Positions 41,352 to 50,507 of a stretch of 64,000 nt of DNA are shown here, piece after piece. A program made the position numbers and the translations under genes. Below the pieces are notes generated by a model. That model did no database searches, was not told the origin of the DNA, and saw only the letters and a program-made list of their open reading frames with translations. This DNA is from Aquibium pacificus (GTDB lineage Bacteria; Pseudomonadota; Alphaproteobacteria; Rhizobiales; Rhizobiaceae): assembly GCF_040839445.1 (NCBI RefSeq), contig NZ_JBDPGJ010000003.1, positions 62,001-126,000 on the forward strand. The letters are read 5' to 3'. Each line of letters begins with the position of its first letter. Positions within the stretch are counted from its first letter, which is position 1.

Positions 41352-44209
41352 TGGGCACCTCCCGCCGCATCCTGCGTCACCGTCACGGTCACCACGGTCT
41401 CGGCGCTCAGGGCGGGCGAGCCGTCATCCGTGACCGTCAGGCGGACCCGGAAGATGCCGGGATCGTGGAAGGCATGGCGCGGCGCGGCCTGCGCGGACGT
41501 GCCGCCGTCGCCGAAGTCCCAGGCATAGGCCATGACGTTGCCGTCCGGATCGTGCGAGCCGGTGCCGTCAAACGGAACGATCTGGCCGGTCTTGACCGTG
41601 ATTTCCGAGCCCGCATCGGCAACGGGGGGCTGATTTCGCGCCGCCGCGACTGTGACGGTCAGCGTATCGGTGGCCGTCAGTTTCTCGTGCGGGCCATCGT
41701 CGGTGACCGTCAGCGTGATCGTGTAGGTGCCGGGGAACTGGTAGACGTGCCGGACCCTGATGCCGGAGGCGCGGTTGCCGTCGCCAAAGTCCCATTCGTG
41801 GGTCAGGATCGACCCGTCCGGATCGCGCGAGGCGCGGGCATCGAGCGCGATTTCCTCACCCGCGACCGTGGCGAGATCGGGACCGGCGTCTGCCTGCGGA
41901 GCGAGGTTGGCCTGGTTGGCGACGATCACTTCGAAATCGAAGCCGACCCGCGCCGGCTCCGGCAGGCCGTTGTCCAGGAGCTCGAGCCGGCCTTCATAGG
42001 TGCCCGGTGCACCGTAGAGATGCTCCACAACAGGGCCCGCGCCGCGCGTCCCGTCGCCGAAATCCCATTCATAGGCGATGATCGACCCGTCCCGGTCGTC
42101 GGCTGCCGACGCGTCGAATCGGATCGGGCGCCAGGTGGTGGCGGCGAACTCGGAGGGAAACTGCGCCACCGGCGGCCGGTTTTCCGCCGGCCTGACGGTG
42201 ATCGTCGCCGAATCGATCGCCCGTTCCCCGCCGCGGGGGCCGTCGTCGCGCAGGTTGAGCGTCGCAACGTAGCTGCCGGGTTCCCAGTAGGTGTGCTCGA
42301 TCGCCGGAATGTCGCCACCGGTCCCGTCGCCGAAATCCCAGGCGTACGAAAGGATCTCGCCGTCCGGATCGGAAGACGCCGCTGCATCGAAGCGCACGGC
42401 CTCGCCGGCATGGACGGTCCTGTCGCCGCCGGCATTTGCCGTTGGTCGCTGGTTGCCGGGTTCTTCCACGACCACCTCGATCGCGTCGATCCCCTTGGCG
42501 GTGTCGAACGGCGTGTCGTCGAGGACCGTCAGGCGCACCTCATAGACGCCGGGAAGATGGAAGGCATGGGGTACGGAGGGGCCGACCGCTCGCGCGCCGT
42601 CGCCGAAATCCCACAGAAAGGAGACGATCGATCCGTCCGGATCGCGCGAGAGCCCCGCGTCGAACACATGGATTTCGCCCGCCGTCAGCCGCCTGTCGCC
42701 GCCTGCATTGGCGACGGGCGGGGCGTTGACGGCGACGGTGGCGCTGGCGGAGGCCTGGTTGCAGGGATTGTCGGAACTGTCGGTGACGGTGAGGCCGACC
42801 GTGTAGGTGCCGAACCTTGCATAACGGTGCGCCGGCCGCCCGAAATCGGCGTCGCCGGCTTCTTGCACCAGCTCGGTGCCGTCGCCGAAAGTCCAGTGGT
42901 AGCGGGCAATCCGCGTTCCTTCCGGCAGCGACGGGCTGGTCGAGGCGGTGCCGTCGAAGCGCACCTCCGCACCCTCGGCCACCAGTTCGGGCGCGGTGAA
43001 GGCGGCGACCGGCGGCGGCTTGACGAAGAAGGAGAAGTCGCGCGCGGCACCCCCCGCCACCATGCCCGAGGCGTCGAATACCTCCAGCCGGGCAGGGTGA
43101 ACGCCATAGTCCTCGAAGGCCTGCTCGATCGTCGCCCCGTCCTGCCACTGCCCGTCCGCGCCGAAGCGCCAGCGCCAGGTCAGCGGCTCGCCGTCCGGGT
43201 CGGCGGAGGCGGCCGCGTCGAAGCGCATGGAGCGGCAGGCGAGGGGCGTCACGTTGAGCGCGATCTCGGGGCGCCGGTTGGGAGAGAACACCCGCACGGG
43301 AAGCTCGACCGCCACCGGCCGCAGGGCCGGGTCGGCGCCGGCTTCGCCGATCACGCCGACGAAGACGGTCAGGTCGTTGGGCATCTCGCCGCCGCCGGCC
43401 GCCGTGACCGATCCCGCTTCGCCCGGCTCGTCGTCGCGCAGCGCCACCTCGGCGCGCCGCCACTCGCTCTTGCCGGAGGCCGCCAGACCCATGGAGCGGA
43501 AGCGGCCCTCGTAGGCGATGCGCCCGCCGGCCGCGTCGAAGTTCTCGATGCCGAGGGCTTCGGCATCCTCCGGAACGGCGAAGCGCAATTCGGCGAGCTG
43601 GCGTCCCGCGGGCACCTGGATCGTCGGGATATAGGCGTAGAGCCGCGCGCCGTCGGGCCTGCGGTTCTCGCTCTCCGACGAACTCAGGGCCACGTCGAAG
43701 ACGTTGCCGTCATTGCCCGACACGCCCTCGACCAGAAGCACGAACTCGCGGCGGTTCTCTCCGGCATCGGCGCCGTCGGCCGCGTTTGCCGAAAACAGCG
43801 TCACCCAGCGCCCGTCGGCCTCCTCGTCGCGGCCGAACTCGACCGTCCCGAGCGGTTCGCCGGTGACGCTCTCCTGCACCACCCCGGCCGCGTCGCGCCA
43901 CAGCCGCGTCTTGCCGCCGGCGCCGAACAGGGCAAACCGGATCGAGGAGTTGAAGCCGCCCTTCGGCTCGTCGATCGTGCCGCCGGTGTCGGGATCGAAG
44001 ACCCGCACGTGCACCCGTCCGGTATCCGCCGGAACCGACAGCCGGATCATCTGCCGGAAATCATGATCCCCTTCGTTGATGCGAGCATCCGGCCCGAACG
44101 TCACCAGCCGCGGGCTGGGCTCGCGCTCCATGGACATCACCGGATCCGCCGTGCTGACAAGCAGGGCGAGCGCGGCCAACGCAACACTCCGGGTCGGATA
44201 CGCCTTCAC
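41348..44209 (-). CDS. PKD-repeat protein (953 residues), paralogue of the giant PKD protein
   Basis: The signal peptide (MKAYPTRSVALAALALLV, cleaved near residue 26) is followed by the same N-terminal domain as in the 2130-residue protein. Seven PKD-like modules follow, with marker strands such as WRWRFGADG, FLWDFGDG, YAWDFGDG, YEWDFGDG and HEWDFGDG. The first two modules and the N-terminal domain are nearly identical to the neighbour; the rest are diverged. The start is a GTG that overlaps the stop of the upstream LysM/FecR gene (GTGA), and the stop overlaps the ATG of the downstream giant gene. The three genes are therefore translationally coupled. Likely periplasmic; no enzymatic motif seen. 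Confidence 0.93.
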   Translation of the reverse strand: MKAYPTRSVALAALALLVSTADPVMSMEREPSPRLVTFGPDARINEGDHDFRQMIRLSVPADTGRVHVRVFDPDTGGTIDEPKGGFNSSIRFALFGAGGKTRLWRDAAGVVQESVTGEPLGTVEFGRDEEADGRWVTLFSANAADGADAGENRREFVLLVEGVSGNDGNVFDVALSSSESENRRPDGARLYAYIPTIQVPAGRQLAELRFAVPEDAEALGIENFDAAGGRIAYEGRFRSMGLAASGKSEWRRAEVALRDDEPGEAGSVTAAGGGEMPNDLTVFVGVIGEAGADPALRPVAVELPVRVFSPNRRPEIALNVTPLACRSMRFDAAASADPDGEPLTWRWRFGADGQWQDGATIEQAFEDYGVHPARLEVFDASGMVAGGAARDFSFFVKPPPVAAFTAPELVAEGAEVRFDGTASTSPSLPEGTRIARYHWTFGDGTELVQEAGDADFGRPAHRYARFGTYTVGLTVTDSSDNPCNQASASATVAVNAPPVANAGGDRRLTAGEIHVFDAGLSRDPDGSIVSFLWDFGDGARAVGPSVPHAFHLPGVYEVRLTVLDDTPFDTAKGIDAIEVVVEEPGNQRPTANAGGDRTVHAGEAVRFDAAASSDPDGEILSYAWDFGDGTGGDIPAIEHTYWEPGSYVATLNLRDDGPRGGERAIDSATITVRPAENRPPVAQFPSEFAATTWRPIRFDASAADDRDGSIIAYEWDFGDGTRGAGPVVEHLYGAPGTYEGRLELLDNGLPEPARVGFDFEVIVANQANLAPQADAGPDLATVAGEEIALDARASRDPDGSILTHEWDFGDGNRASGIRVRHVYQFPGTYTITLTVTDDGPHEKLTATDTLTVTVAAARNQPPVADAGSEITVKTGQIVPFDGTGSHDPDGNVMAYAWDFGDGGTSAQAAPRHAFHDPGIFRVRLTVTDDGSPALSAETVVTVTVTQDAAGGAQ
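42691..44107. repeat. Near-identical 1417-bp block, copy B (in 953-residue PKD gene)
   Basis: This is the partner of 39749-41165. The similarity ends sharply on both sides: before position 42691 the PKD modules of the two genes are different, and after 44107 the signal-peptide regions are unrelated. The sharp borders inside coding sequence favour gene conversion or unequal recombination between tandem genes. Confidence 0.9.
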
Positions 44210-46626
44210 CGGACCAGCTCCACGCGGCTGACGTTTCCGGCGACGTCGAGAAGCTCGACCACCACCCTGACCGGTTCGTCGTCCGGGCGGCGCGGCAGTT
44301 CGACCGTCCCCTGGTAGGCCTTGCGGGCGCGGTTGTAGCGCAGAACCCCGTCCTTGCGGCCGCCGCTCGATGTCGCTGTGAAGCGGGAGGTCATCGCAAG
44401 GCCGGAGGCATCCCGCGCGCCGACCTTGATGGAGAGAAGATCGGTCGTACCCCGACCTTCCACCGTCAACTCCTGCGCCGTCACCTCGGGCCGTTCGGTG
44501 TCGAAAATGACTGTGCGCTTCTCGATCGTGACGAGGCCGACCTCGTTGGTGGCGACGATTTCGACCGTGTTCGGGCCCTGGGTCAGCGCAAGGTCCGCCT
44601 GGCCGATCCCGTCCCGTACGTCCATCGGGCTGCCGTTCACGGCAAGTGCGACGCCCGGATCGGTCTCGATCCGGATCTGCAGGGTTGGCTCGGCCGTCAC
44701 CTGCGGCAATGGCTCCGGCAGGCGCACGCGCGGCGGCTGGTCGATAATCAGCGTCTCGATCCCTTCCTCATAGGAATAGCCCGAGACTGTCGCGATCCGA
44801 AGCTCGAACGTTTCGCTCGAGGCTGCGAGCGGGACGTTGAGCGCGAAGCGCCCATCGGCGTCGGCATAGGTTTCCGAACGCGCGCGCCCGGAGGGCTCCA
44901 CGACCGACACCTTGGCGCCACCGATCACCGAGCCCGACAGCGACAACACGTCCCTTGCGCTGAGAAAGCGGCCCGCATCGTCGCGCGGTAGCGCCGGATC
45001 GTAGGCGACGTCCTTGCGCTGATCGGCCACGAAATCGAACTCGATCGTGCGCAAAGTCTCGTTCCCGGCCGTATCGCGCGCCATGACATCGACCCGGTTG
45101 CGGCCGTCGCCAGCCTCCACCGTGTGGAAGAAGCGCCCGTTCTGGTCGATGTCGGCGACTGTGCCGTCGATCAGCACGGCGGCGCCCGCTTCCGTCTCGC
45201 CCGATATCGTCACTTGGCGATCGCGCAGGATCGCGCCTGGCTCAGGTGTTCTGATCTGCAGGAAGGGCGGCGTGTTGTCGGATCTGAGTTCGAACTTTCG
45301 GACCGAACTCATCTGCCCGGGAAGCCCGAACGAATCGAGCGCCGCCACCCGCCAGTAGTAGGTCCCGGGCGCGAGAGGGTGATCCTCCATCCGGTTTTCT
45401 TCGAGGCCGAAGAGGCTGTCTGCCATGCGGTCGAAGCGGCCGTCGAAGGCGATCTCCAGCCAGTAGCCGCCGCCGTTCGGCATCTCCTCCCAGCCGAGAT
45501 CGACGCTTTCGCCGTAGAGAACGGCGTCGTCCTCGGGCGCGTTGAGCGTGATGCGGCCGAAGACGTCGACCTTCTCCTCCGGTGCGGCGCCGTTACTCAC
45601 CACGGCGCCTTCGTTGCGGCCGAGCACAAGCGTCTTGTCGCCGGCCTGGATCGACACCGGCTTGACGTCGTAGTTGGAAAACTTCGCCCCCTCCGCATCC
45701 TGGCTCACCCAGAAGCTGCCCGAATCGATTTTTGCGTCGACGTTGGGCAGGCTCACCTCAAGCTGGTTGCGGTCGCTCTCGGTCGCGAGCAAGGCGTAGA
45801 AATCGCCTTCGACCAGGCTGATCTTGGCCTCCTCGCGGCGCTTGAGCGGATCGACCCGCATGCGCTGGATGACAGCCTGTGAGTTGGCGTTGAGGCGTAG
45901 CCGGCTCGCATCCCGGAACACGACCTGCGCGGTCGAGCGCGACAGCGTGCGCAGCTTCTCCTGCTCGTTCAGGATGGCGTTGAGGTCCCGTTCGGTCCAG
46001 CCGTTCTCGATGGTCTTCTGGCCCTCGACCCAGCCTTGCCGGTCGCTGAGCCGCGCCTCGGCTTCGACGTCGCGCTGCTTCTCGCTGTGGGTGCGCGCCG
46101 ATTCGGCCTGGCCGATCGACTTGGACGACAGCTCGATGCTCTCTGCGTAGACACCATTGAGGTTTTCGACCACGGCCTCGTCGCGAAACCTGATCGCATT
46201 GCGGATCAGGATCGGCGCGAAGAGTTGCGCACCGGCCTCGTTGGCCCGCTGGATCTCGCCCAGCGACGCATCGAGCGCGGTGGCCGCCAGACGCACCTGG
46301 TTGCCGGGCAGGAGCAGTTCCTGTCCCTCCGACAGTTCGGTGATGTCATCGAACCCGTTGGCGCGCAGGATGATCGGCCATAGGTCGGGATTGTCGAGGT
46401 ACTTTTCGGCCAGCGAACGGATGCCGACGCCGGGTTCCAGCCGCACGCGGATGTACTCGTCGCTCGCCGCCACCGATTTTATTGCTTCCGCCGTACCTTG
46501 CGCAGTCGCGTGCTGGGGGGCAATCAGCGAAAGGAACGGCGCCGCTACCGTCAGGCAGCGCAGCAGGCTACGCCATCTCGATGGGTCTCTGGTCGCAATG
46601 ACGATCGCCAATTTCCCACACCCCAA
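44206..46626 (-). CDS. LysM- and FecR-domain envelope protein with Ig/FN3-like repeats
   Basis: This is an 806-residue exported protein. A hydrophobic signal region (about residues 22-43) precedes a LysM-like domain (about 55-110, YIRVRLEPGVGIRSLAEKYL with DLWPIILRANG). Next come a helical stretch, a FecR domain (about 235-345, with ARLRLN-like RDASRLRLNANSQAVI), an FN3-like domain (PGTYYWRVAALDSFG) and several Ig-like domains. LysM suggests peptidoglycan binding; FecR domains occur in periplasmic signalling and scaffolding proteins. The start is uncertain: 46626 is a TTG and no in-frame ATG precedes the signal region. It is the first gene of the PKD operon. Confidence 0.88.
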   Translation of the reverse strand: MGCGKLAIVIATRDPSRWRSLLRCLTVAAPFLSLIAPQHATAQGTAEAIKSVAASDEYIRVRLEPGVGIRSLAEKYLDNPDLWPIILRANGFDDITELSEGQELLLPGNQVRLAATALDASLGEIQRANEAGAQLFAPILIRNAIRFRDEAVVENLNGVYAESIELSSKSIGQAESARTHSEKQRDVEAEARLSDRQGWVEGQKTIENGWTERDLNAILNEQEKLRTLSRSTAQVVFRDASRLRLNANSQAVIQRMRVDPLKRREEAKISLVEGDFYALLATESDRNQLEVSLPNVDAKIDSGSFWVSQDAEGAKFSNYDVKPVSIQAGDKTLVLGRNEGAVVSNGAAPEEKVDVFGRITLNAPEDDAVLYGESVDLGWEEMPNGGGYWLEIAFDGRFDRMADSLFGLEENRMEDHPLAPGTYYWRVAALDSFGLPGQMSSVRKFELRSDNTPPFLQIRTPEPGAILRDRQVTISGETEAGAAVLIDGTVADIDQNGRFFHTVEAGDGRNRVDVMARDTAGNETLRTIEFDFVADQRKDVAYDPALPRDDAGRFLSARDVLSLSGSVIGGAKVSVVEPSGRARSETYADADGRFALNVPLAASSETFELRIATVSGYSYEEGIETLIIDQPPRVRLPEPLPQVTAEPTLQIRIETDPGVALAVNGSPMDVRDGIGQADLALTQGPNTVEIVATNEVGLVTIEKRTVIFDTERPEVTAQELTVEGRGTTDLLSIKVGARDASGLAMTSRFTATSSGGRKDGVLRYNRARKAYQGTVELPRRPDDEPVRVVVELLDVAGNVSRVELVR

Positions 46627-46948
46627 ACAGTAGCGATCTCGCCGGGACTGCCCGCCCTTTCAAGGTTTACCTCGCGTTAACCATACGGAATTCCGGCGCA
46701 CGAATCCAGCGGCAAAATCGATCGATTGTGCTCAACCTTGTCCCAATATGAAACGGATTTCAGTGACTTGCGGCAAAAACCGGGTGCGCGGTGGTAACAA
46801 CGACCCGCGCCCGCATGAGGCGAATCCGCCGAGCCGCGATTCCCGCTGCCGCTTGTTCAGACGGTCGCAGGAGCTTCCCGCCGAGCGGACGGTGCGCGCG
46901 CAACGGTCCTCGATTTGGCTGGGATAGAGAAGCCGGTTCCGGCGCCGC
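46627..46948. other. 322-bp gap: promoter region of the LysM/FecR-PKD operon
   Basis: This region lies between the erpA stop and the LysM/FecR gene, both on the minus strand. It includes an AT-richer patch at 46665-46765 that probably holds the operon promoter, but no hexamers could be assigned with confidence. No gene with protein-like features is visible, and no strong terminator hairpin for erpA was found. Confidence 0.45.
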
Positions 46949-47299
46949 TCAGACGGAGAAGCTCGTCCCGCAGCCGCAGGAAGCGACCGCGTTGGGGTTC
47001 CTGATCTGGAAGGACTGGCCGATGAGGTCATCAACGAAGTCGATCACCGAGCCGCCCATGTAGACGAGGGAGATATCGTCGACGAGCACGGTGGCACCGT
47101 CGCGCTCGATCGCGTTGTCGTCCTCGTTGCGGTCGCCGACGAGGTCGAACTTGTAGGAAAATCCGGAGCAGCCGCCGCCTTCGACGGAAACGCGCAGCGC
47201 GGTCTTGCCCGGTTCGCCGGCGACGATCGCGGCAATGCGCTTTGCCGCCGCCTCGGTCAGTTCCACGCCCTTCATCGTCGTCTTGGCGTCCGTGCCCAT
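46949..47299 (-). CDS. erpA: A-type iron-sulfur cluster insertion protein
   Basis: This is a 116-residue carrier protein with the three conserved cysteines of the HesB/IscA/ErpA family: C44 in GGGCSGFSYKF, and C108 and C110 in ASCGCGTSFSV. It holds and transfers Fe-S clusters to apo-enzymes in the cytosol. The ATG at 47299 has AAGGTG upstream and is preferred over an ATG seven codons further up. It is divergent from dgt with about 70 bases between starts; the erpA-dgt pairing is common in rhizobia. Confidence 0.94.
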   Translation of the reverse strand: MGTDAKTTMKGVELTEAAAKRIAAIVAGEPGKTALRVSVEGGGCSGFSYKFDLVGDRNEDDNAIERDGATVLVDDISLVYMGGSVIDFVDDLIGQSFQIRNPNAVASCGCGTSFSV

Positions 47300-47368
47300 A
47301 GCGTCACCTTGCAATTGCAATTCACCGATAGGTATGAAGCGGCCAGGGCCAAGTCAACCGGTGGGAGC

Positions 47369-48589
47369 ATGGGATCGCAAGGGGAACTCGGGGACATCGG
47401 TTTCGGCTACAGGCCGCGCGCTCCCTATGCCTGCGATCCGACAAGGACCCGCGGTCGCTTTTATCCCGAGCCGGAAAGCGCCACGCGCACGCCATTCCAG
47501 CGCGACCGCGATCGGATCATCCATTCCACCGCCTTCCGCCGCCTCAAGCACAAGACGCAGGTCTTCATAGCGCATGAGGCGGATCACTACCGCACCCGGC
47601 TGACGCATTCGATCGAGGTGGCGCAGATCGCACGCGCTCTGGCCAGGGCGCTTCGCCTCGACGAGGATCTGGCCGAGGCCGTGGCCCTCGTCCACGATTT
47701 CGGCCACACCCCGTTCGGCCACACGGGCGAGGATGCGCTGGACCGCAAGATGGCGGCGTGGGGCGGTTTCGATCACAATGAACAGTCGCTGCGCGTCGTT
47801 ACCAAGCTGGAACGCCGCTACGCCGAGTTCGACGGTCTCAATCTGGTGTGGGAGACGCTCGAAGGCCTCGTGAAGCACAACGGGCCGCTGACCGATGCGG
47901 ACGGGGAGGGACTGGACTGCCCCCTACGCAAGTCGATCCGGGACTTCGACGCGCTGTTTCCGCTCGAACTCGCGAGCTATGCCTCGCTCGAGGCGCAGTC
48001 GGCGGCGATCGCCGACGATATCGCCTACGACGCGCACGACATCGACGACGGTCTGCGCTCGGGCCTGCTGACCCTGCCGATGCTGGAGGACGCGCCGCTG
48101 GCCGGCTCGATCCTCGCCTCCGTCCGCGACCGCTATCCGGATCTGGACCCAGTGCGGACGGGCCACGAACTGATGCGGCGCCAGATCACCGCGATGGTCG
48201 AGGACGTCATCACCGAGGCGCAGTGCCGCATCGCCGAGGAACGGCCCGGCTCCCCCGAAGCTGTCCGGGCGGCGGGCCGGGCCATGGTGGGCTTCTCGGT
48301 GGCAATGCGCGAGAAGGAGAGAGACCTCAAGGCCTTCCTCTACGCCAATCTCTATCGCCATCCCGAGGTCATGGCGGTCCGCGCCGGGGCGGAGAAGGTG
48401 GTCGAGCAATTGTTCGATGCCTATTTCGCCGACCCGAAATTGATGCCCGAGGGCTGGCGCGGCGTGCTCGAACGCGCCGGGCCGGAAGTAAGGGCGCGGC
48501 ACGTCGCCGATTTCCTCGCCGGCATGACGGACAGCTACGCGCTGAAGGAACACCGGCGCCTGTTTGACCGCTCGCCCGATATCGGATAG
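47369..48589 (+). CDS. dgt: Deoxyguanosinetriphosphate triphosphohydrolase-like protein
   Basis: This is a 406-residue HD-domain hydrolase that splits dNTPs into nucleoside and triphosphate. The HD metal ligands are visible as RTRLTHSIEVAQIARAL and VHDFGHTPFGHTGEDAL, and the conserved DRIIHSTAFRRLKHKTQVF comes before them. The later DDIAYDAHDIDD supplies the last metal-binding Asp. I chose the ATG at 47369; a TTG at 47309 would add 20 non-conserved residues. It is upstream of argS, the usual rhizobial order, with a 58-bp gap. Confidence 0.94.
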   Translation: MGSQGELGDIGFGYRPRAPYACDPTRTRGRFYPEPESATRTPFQRDRDRIIHSTAFRRLKHKTQVFIAHEADHYRTRLTHSIEVAQIARALARALRLDEDLAEAVALVHDFGHTPFGHTGEDALDRKMAAWGGFDHNEQSLRVVTKLERRYAEFDGLNLVWETLEGLVKHNGPLTDADGEGLDCPLRKSIRDFDALFPLELASYASLEAQSAAIADDIAYDAHDIDDGLRSGLLTLPMLEDAPLAGSILASVRDRYPDLDPVRTGHELMRRQITAMVEDVITEAQCRIAEERPGSPEAVRAAGRAMVGFSVAMREKERDLKAFLYANLYRHPEVMAVRAGAEKVVEQLFDAYFADPKLMPEGWRGVLERAGPEVRARHVADFLAGMTDSYALKEHRRLFDRSPDIG

Positions 48590-48647
48590 GCGGAGCGCGC
48601 GGCGTCCCGGGGGCAGCCCCAAACTCTTCCAAGCCAGAAGGCGAACA

Positions 48648-50405
48648 ATGAACATTTTCGCCGATTTCCACGATCGGATCAGCGCAGCCATCCTGTCGAT
48701 CGGCCTTAAGACCGTCGACGGCTCCGACCTCAATCTCTCGCGCATCACCGTCGAGCCGCCGCGCGACGCCGCGCACGGCGATCTCGCCACCAACGCGGCC
48801 ATGGTCCTGTCCAAGGCGGTGGGGGAGAACCCGCGCGCGCTGGCGCAGAAGATCGCTGAACGGCTGCAGCAGGAACCCGAGGTCGCGCGCGTCGAGATCG
48901 CTGGTCCGGGCTTCATAAACCTGTCGCTGGACGACGCTTTCTGGCAGGCGCGGCTCCGGGAGATCCTGTCCGCGGGCCACGCCTACGGACGCTCGACCAT
49001 CGGGCAGGGGCGCAAGGTCAACGTGGAATACGTCTCGGCCAACCCCACCGGTCCAATGCATGTCGGCCATTGCCGCGGCGCCGTGGTGGGCGACACGCTC
49101 GCCAACCTACTGGCCTTCGCGGGCTACGAGGTGACCAAGGAATACTACATCAACGACGCCGGCTCGCAGATCGACGTGCTCGGCCGGTCGGTGATGCTGC
49201 GCTATCGCGAAGCCCTCGGCGAGAACATCGGCGAGATCCCGGCTGGCCTCTATCCGGGCGAGTATCTCAAGCCGGTCGCCAAAGCCCTGCTGGACGAGTA
49301 CGGCTCCGGGCTGCTCGGAATGTCCGAGGAGAAGGCCCTGGCCATCATCCGGGACGCCACCATCGATGCCATGATGGAGATGATCCGCGCCGACCTCGCC
49401 GCGCTCAACGTCCGGCACGACGTCTTCTTCTCCGAGCGCAGCCTCCACGCGGGCAATGGCGGCAAGATCCGCTCCGCGATCACCGACCTCACGCTCAGCG
49501 GCCATGTCTACAAGGGCAAGCTTCCCCCACCCAAGGGCCAGAAGCCGGAAGACTGGGAAGACCGCGAGCAGACGCTCTTCCGTTCCACCGAGGTCGGCGA
49601 CGACATCGACCGGCCGCTCGTCAAGTCGGACGGCACCTTCACCTATTTCGCCGCCGACGTGGCATACATGAAGGACAAGTACGAACGAGGCTTCGAGGAG
49701 CTGATCTTCGTCCTGGGCGCCGACCACGGCGGCTATGTGAAGCGTCTCGAGGCGCTTGCGAAGGCTCTCTCGGGCGGCGATCTCAAGGTCGCGGTCCTGC
49801 TCTGCCAGCTCGTGAAGCTCTACCGCAACGGCGAGCCGGTGCGCATGTCGAAGCGGTCGGGCGAGTTCGTGACACTGCGCGATGTGGTCGACGAGGTCGG
49901 GCGGGACCCGATCCGATTCATGATGCTCTACCGCAAGAACGACGCGCCCCTCGACTTCGATTTCGCTAAAGTCACGGAGCAGTCGAAGGACAATCCGGTC
50001 TTCTACGTCCAGTACGCGACGGCCCGCTGCCACTCGGTCTTCCGCCAGGCGGCCGAACAGCTGGGCGGCGAGACGTTCGACCGCGAGACACTTGGTGCGG
50101 CGGCGTCGAATCTCTCCGATGAAGCAGAGATCGCGATGGTCAAGAAGCTTGCCGAATACCCCCGCCTGATCGAGGGTGCCGCGCTCGCCCACGAGCCGCA
50201 CCGGATCGCATTTTACCTCTACGACGTGGCCAGCGCCTTCCATGCCTTGTGGAATCGCGGCACCGACAATTCGGACTTACGCTTTCTTAAGGTTAACGAT
50301 CCAGTATTGACCAGAGCCAGACTTGGGCTGGTGCAGGCGGTTCTGGATGTTCTTAGGTCGGGCCTGACTTTGTTGGGCACGGATGCGCCCGAGGAGATGC
50401 GCTGA
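48648..50405 (+). CDS. argS: Arginyl-tRNA synthetase
   Basis: This is a 585-residue class I synthetase of normal length. The N-terminal Add-1 domain is followed by the HIGH-type motif HVGH in SANPTGPMHVGHCRGAVVGD and the KMSK-type motif in VRMSKRSGEFVTLRDVV. The helical anticodon-binding DALR domain closes the protein. It charges tRNA-Arg. The ATG at 48648 follows AGAAGG and begins at the conserved MNIFADFHDRI. It lies between dgt and the SPOR protein gene as in related genomes. Confidence 0.97.
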   Translation: MNIFADFHDRISAAILSIGLKTVDGSDLNLSRITVEPPRDAAHGDLATNAAMVLSKAVGENPRALAQKIAERLQQEPEVARVEIAGPGFINLSLDDAFWQARLREILSAGHAYGRSTIGQGRKVNVEYVSANPTGPMHVGHCRGAVVGDTLANLLAFAGYEVTKEYYINDAGSQIDVLGRSVMLRYREALGENIGEIPAGLYPGEYLKPVAKALLDEYGSGLLGMSEEKALAIIRDATIDAMMEMIRADLAALNVRHDVFFSERSLHAGNGGKIRSAITDLTLSGHVYKGKLPPPKGQKPEDWEDREQTLFRSTEVGDDIDRPLVKSDGTFTYFAADVAYMKDKYERGFEELIFVLGADHGGYVKRLEALAKALSGGDLKVAVLLCQLVKLYRNGEPVRMSKRSGEFVTLRDVVDEVGRDPIRFMMLYRKNDAPLDFDFAKVTEQSKDNPVFYVQYATARCHSVFRQAAEQLGGETFDRETLGAAASNLSDEAEIAMVKKLAEYPRLIEGAALAHEPHRIAFYLYDVASAFHALWNRGTDNSDLRFLKVNDPVLTRARLGLVQAVLDVLRSGLTLLGTDAPEEMR

Positions 50406-50507
50406 AGGCCGGAACTGCCTGACACCATTTGCCCACATTACGCTGGTACCGGCGAAAAAGTTCGCAACGCCTCGGCGTTCCGATAGAGTGTGAGTGCGGG
50501 AAAAGGC

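Noticed and set aside
35166..44317. Very long open frames on the plus strand opposite the PKD genes (for example 37476-39143, 39360-41528, 41294-44317)
   Set aside because: They are antisense shadows. High GC and the repeated PKD codon pattern keep the opposite strand free of stops; the translated sequences have no family features and repeat where the PKD genes repeat.
46732..47034. Possible 100-residue minus-strand protein upstream of the LysM/FecR gene
   Set aside because: It overlaps the erpA 3' end in another frame, is Arg/Ser-rich and has no ribosome-binding site or family features.
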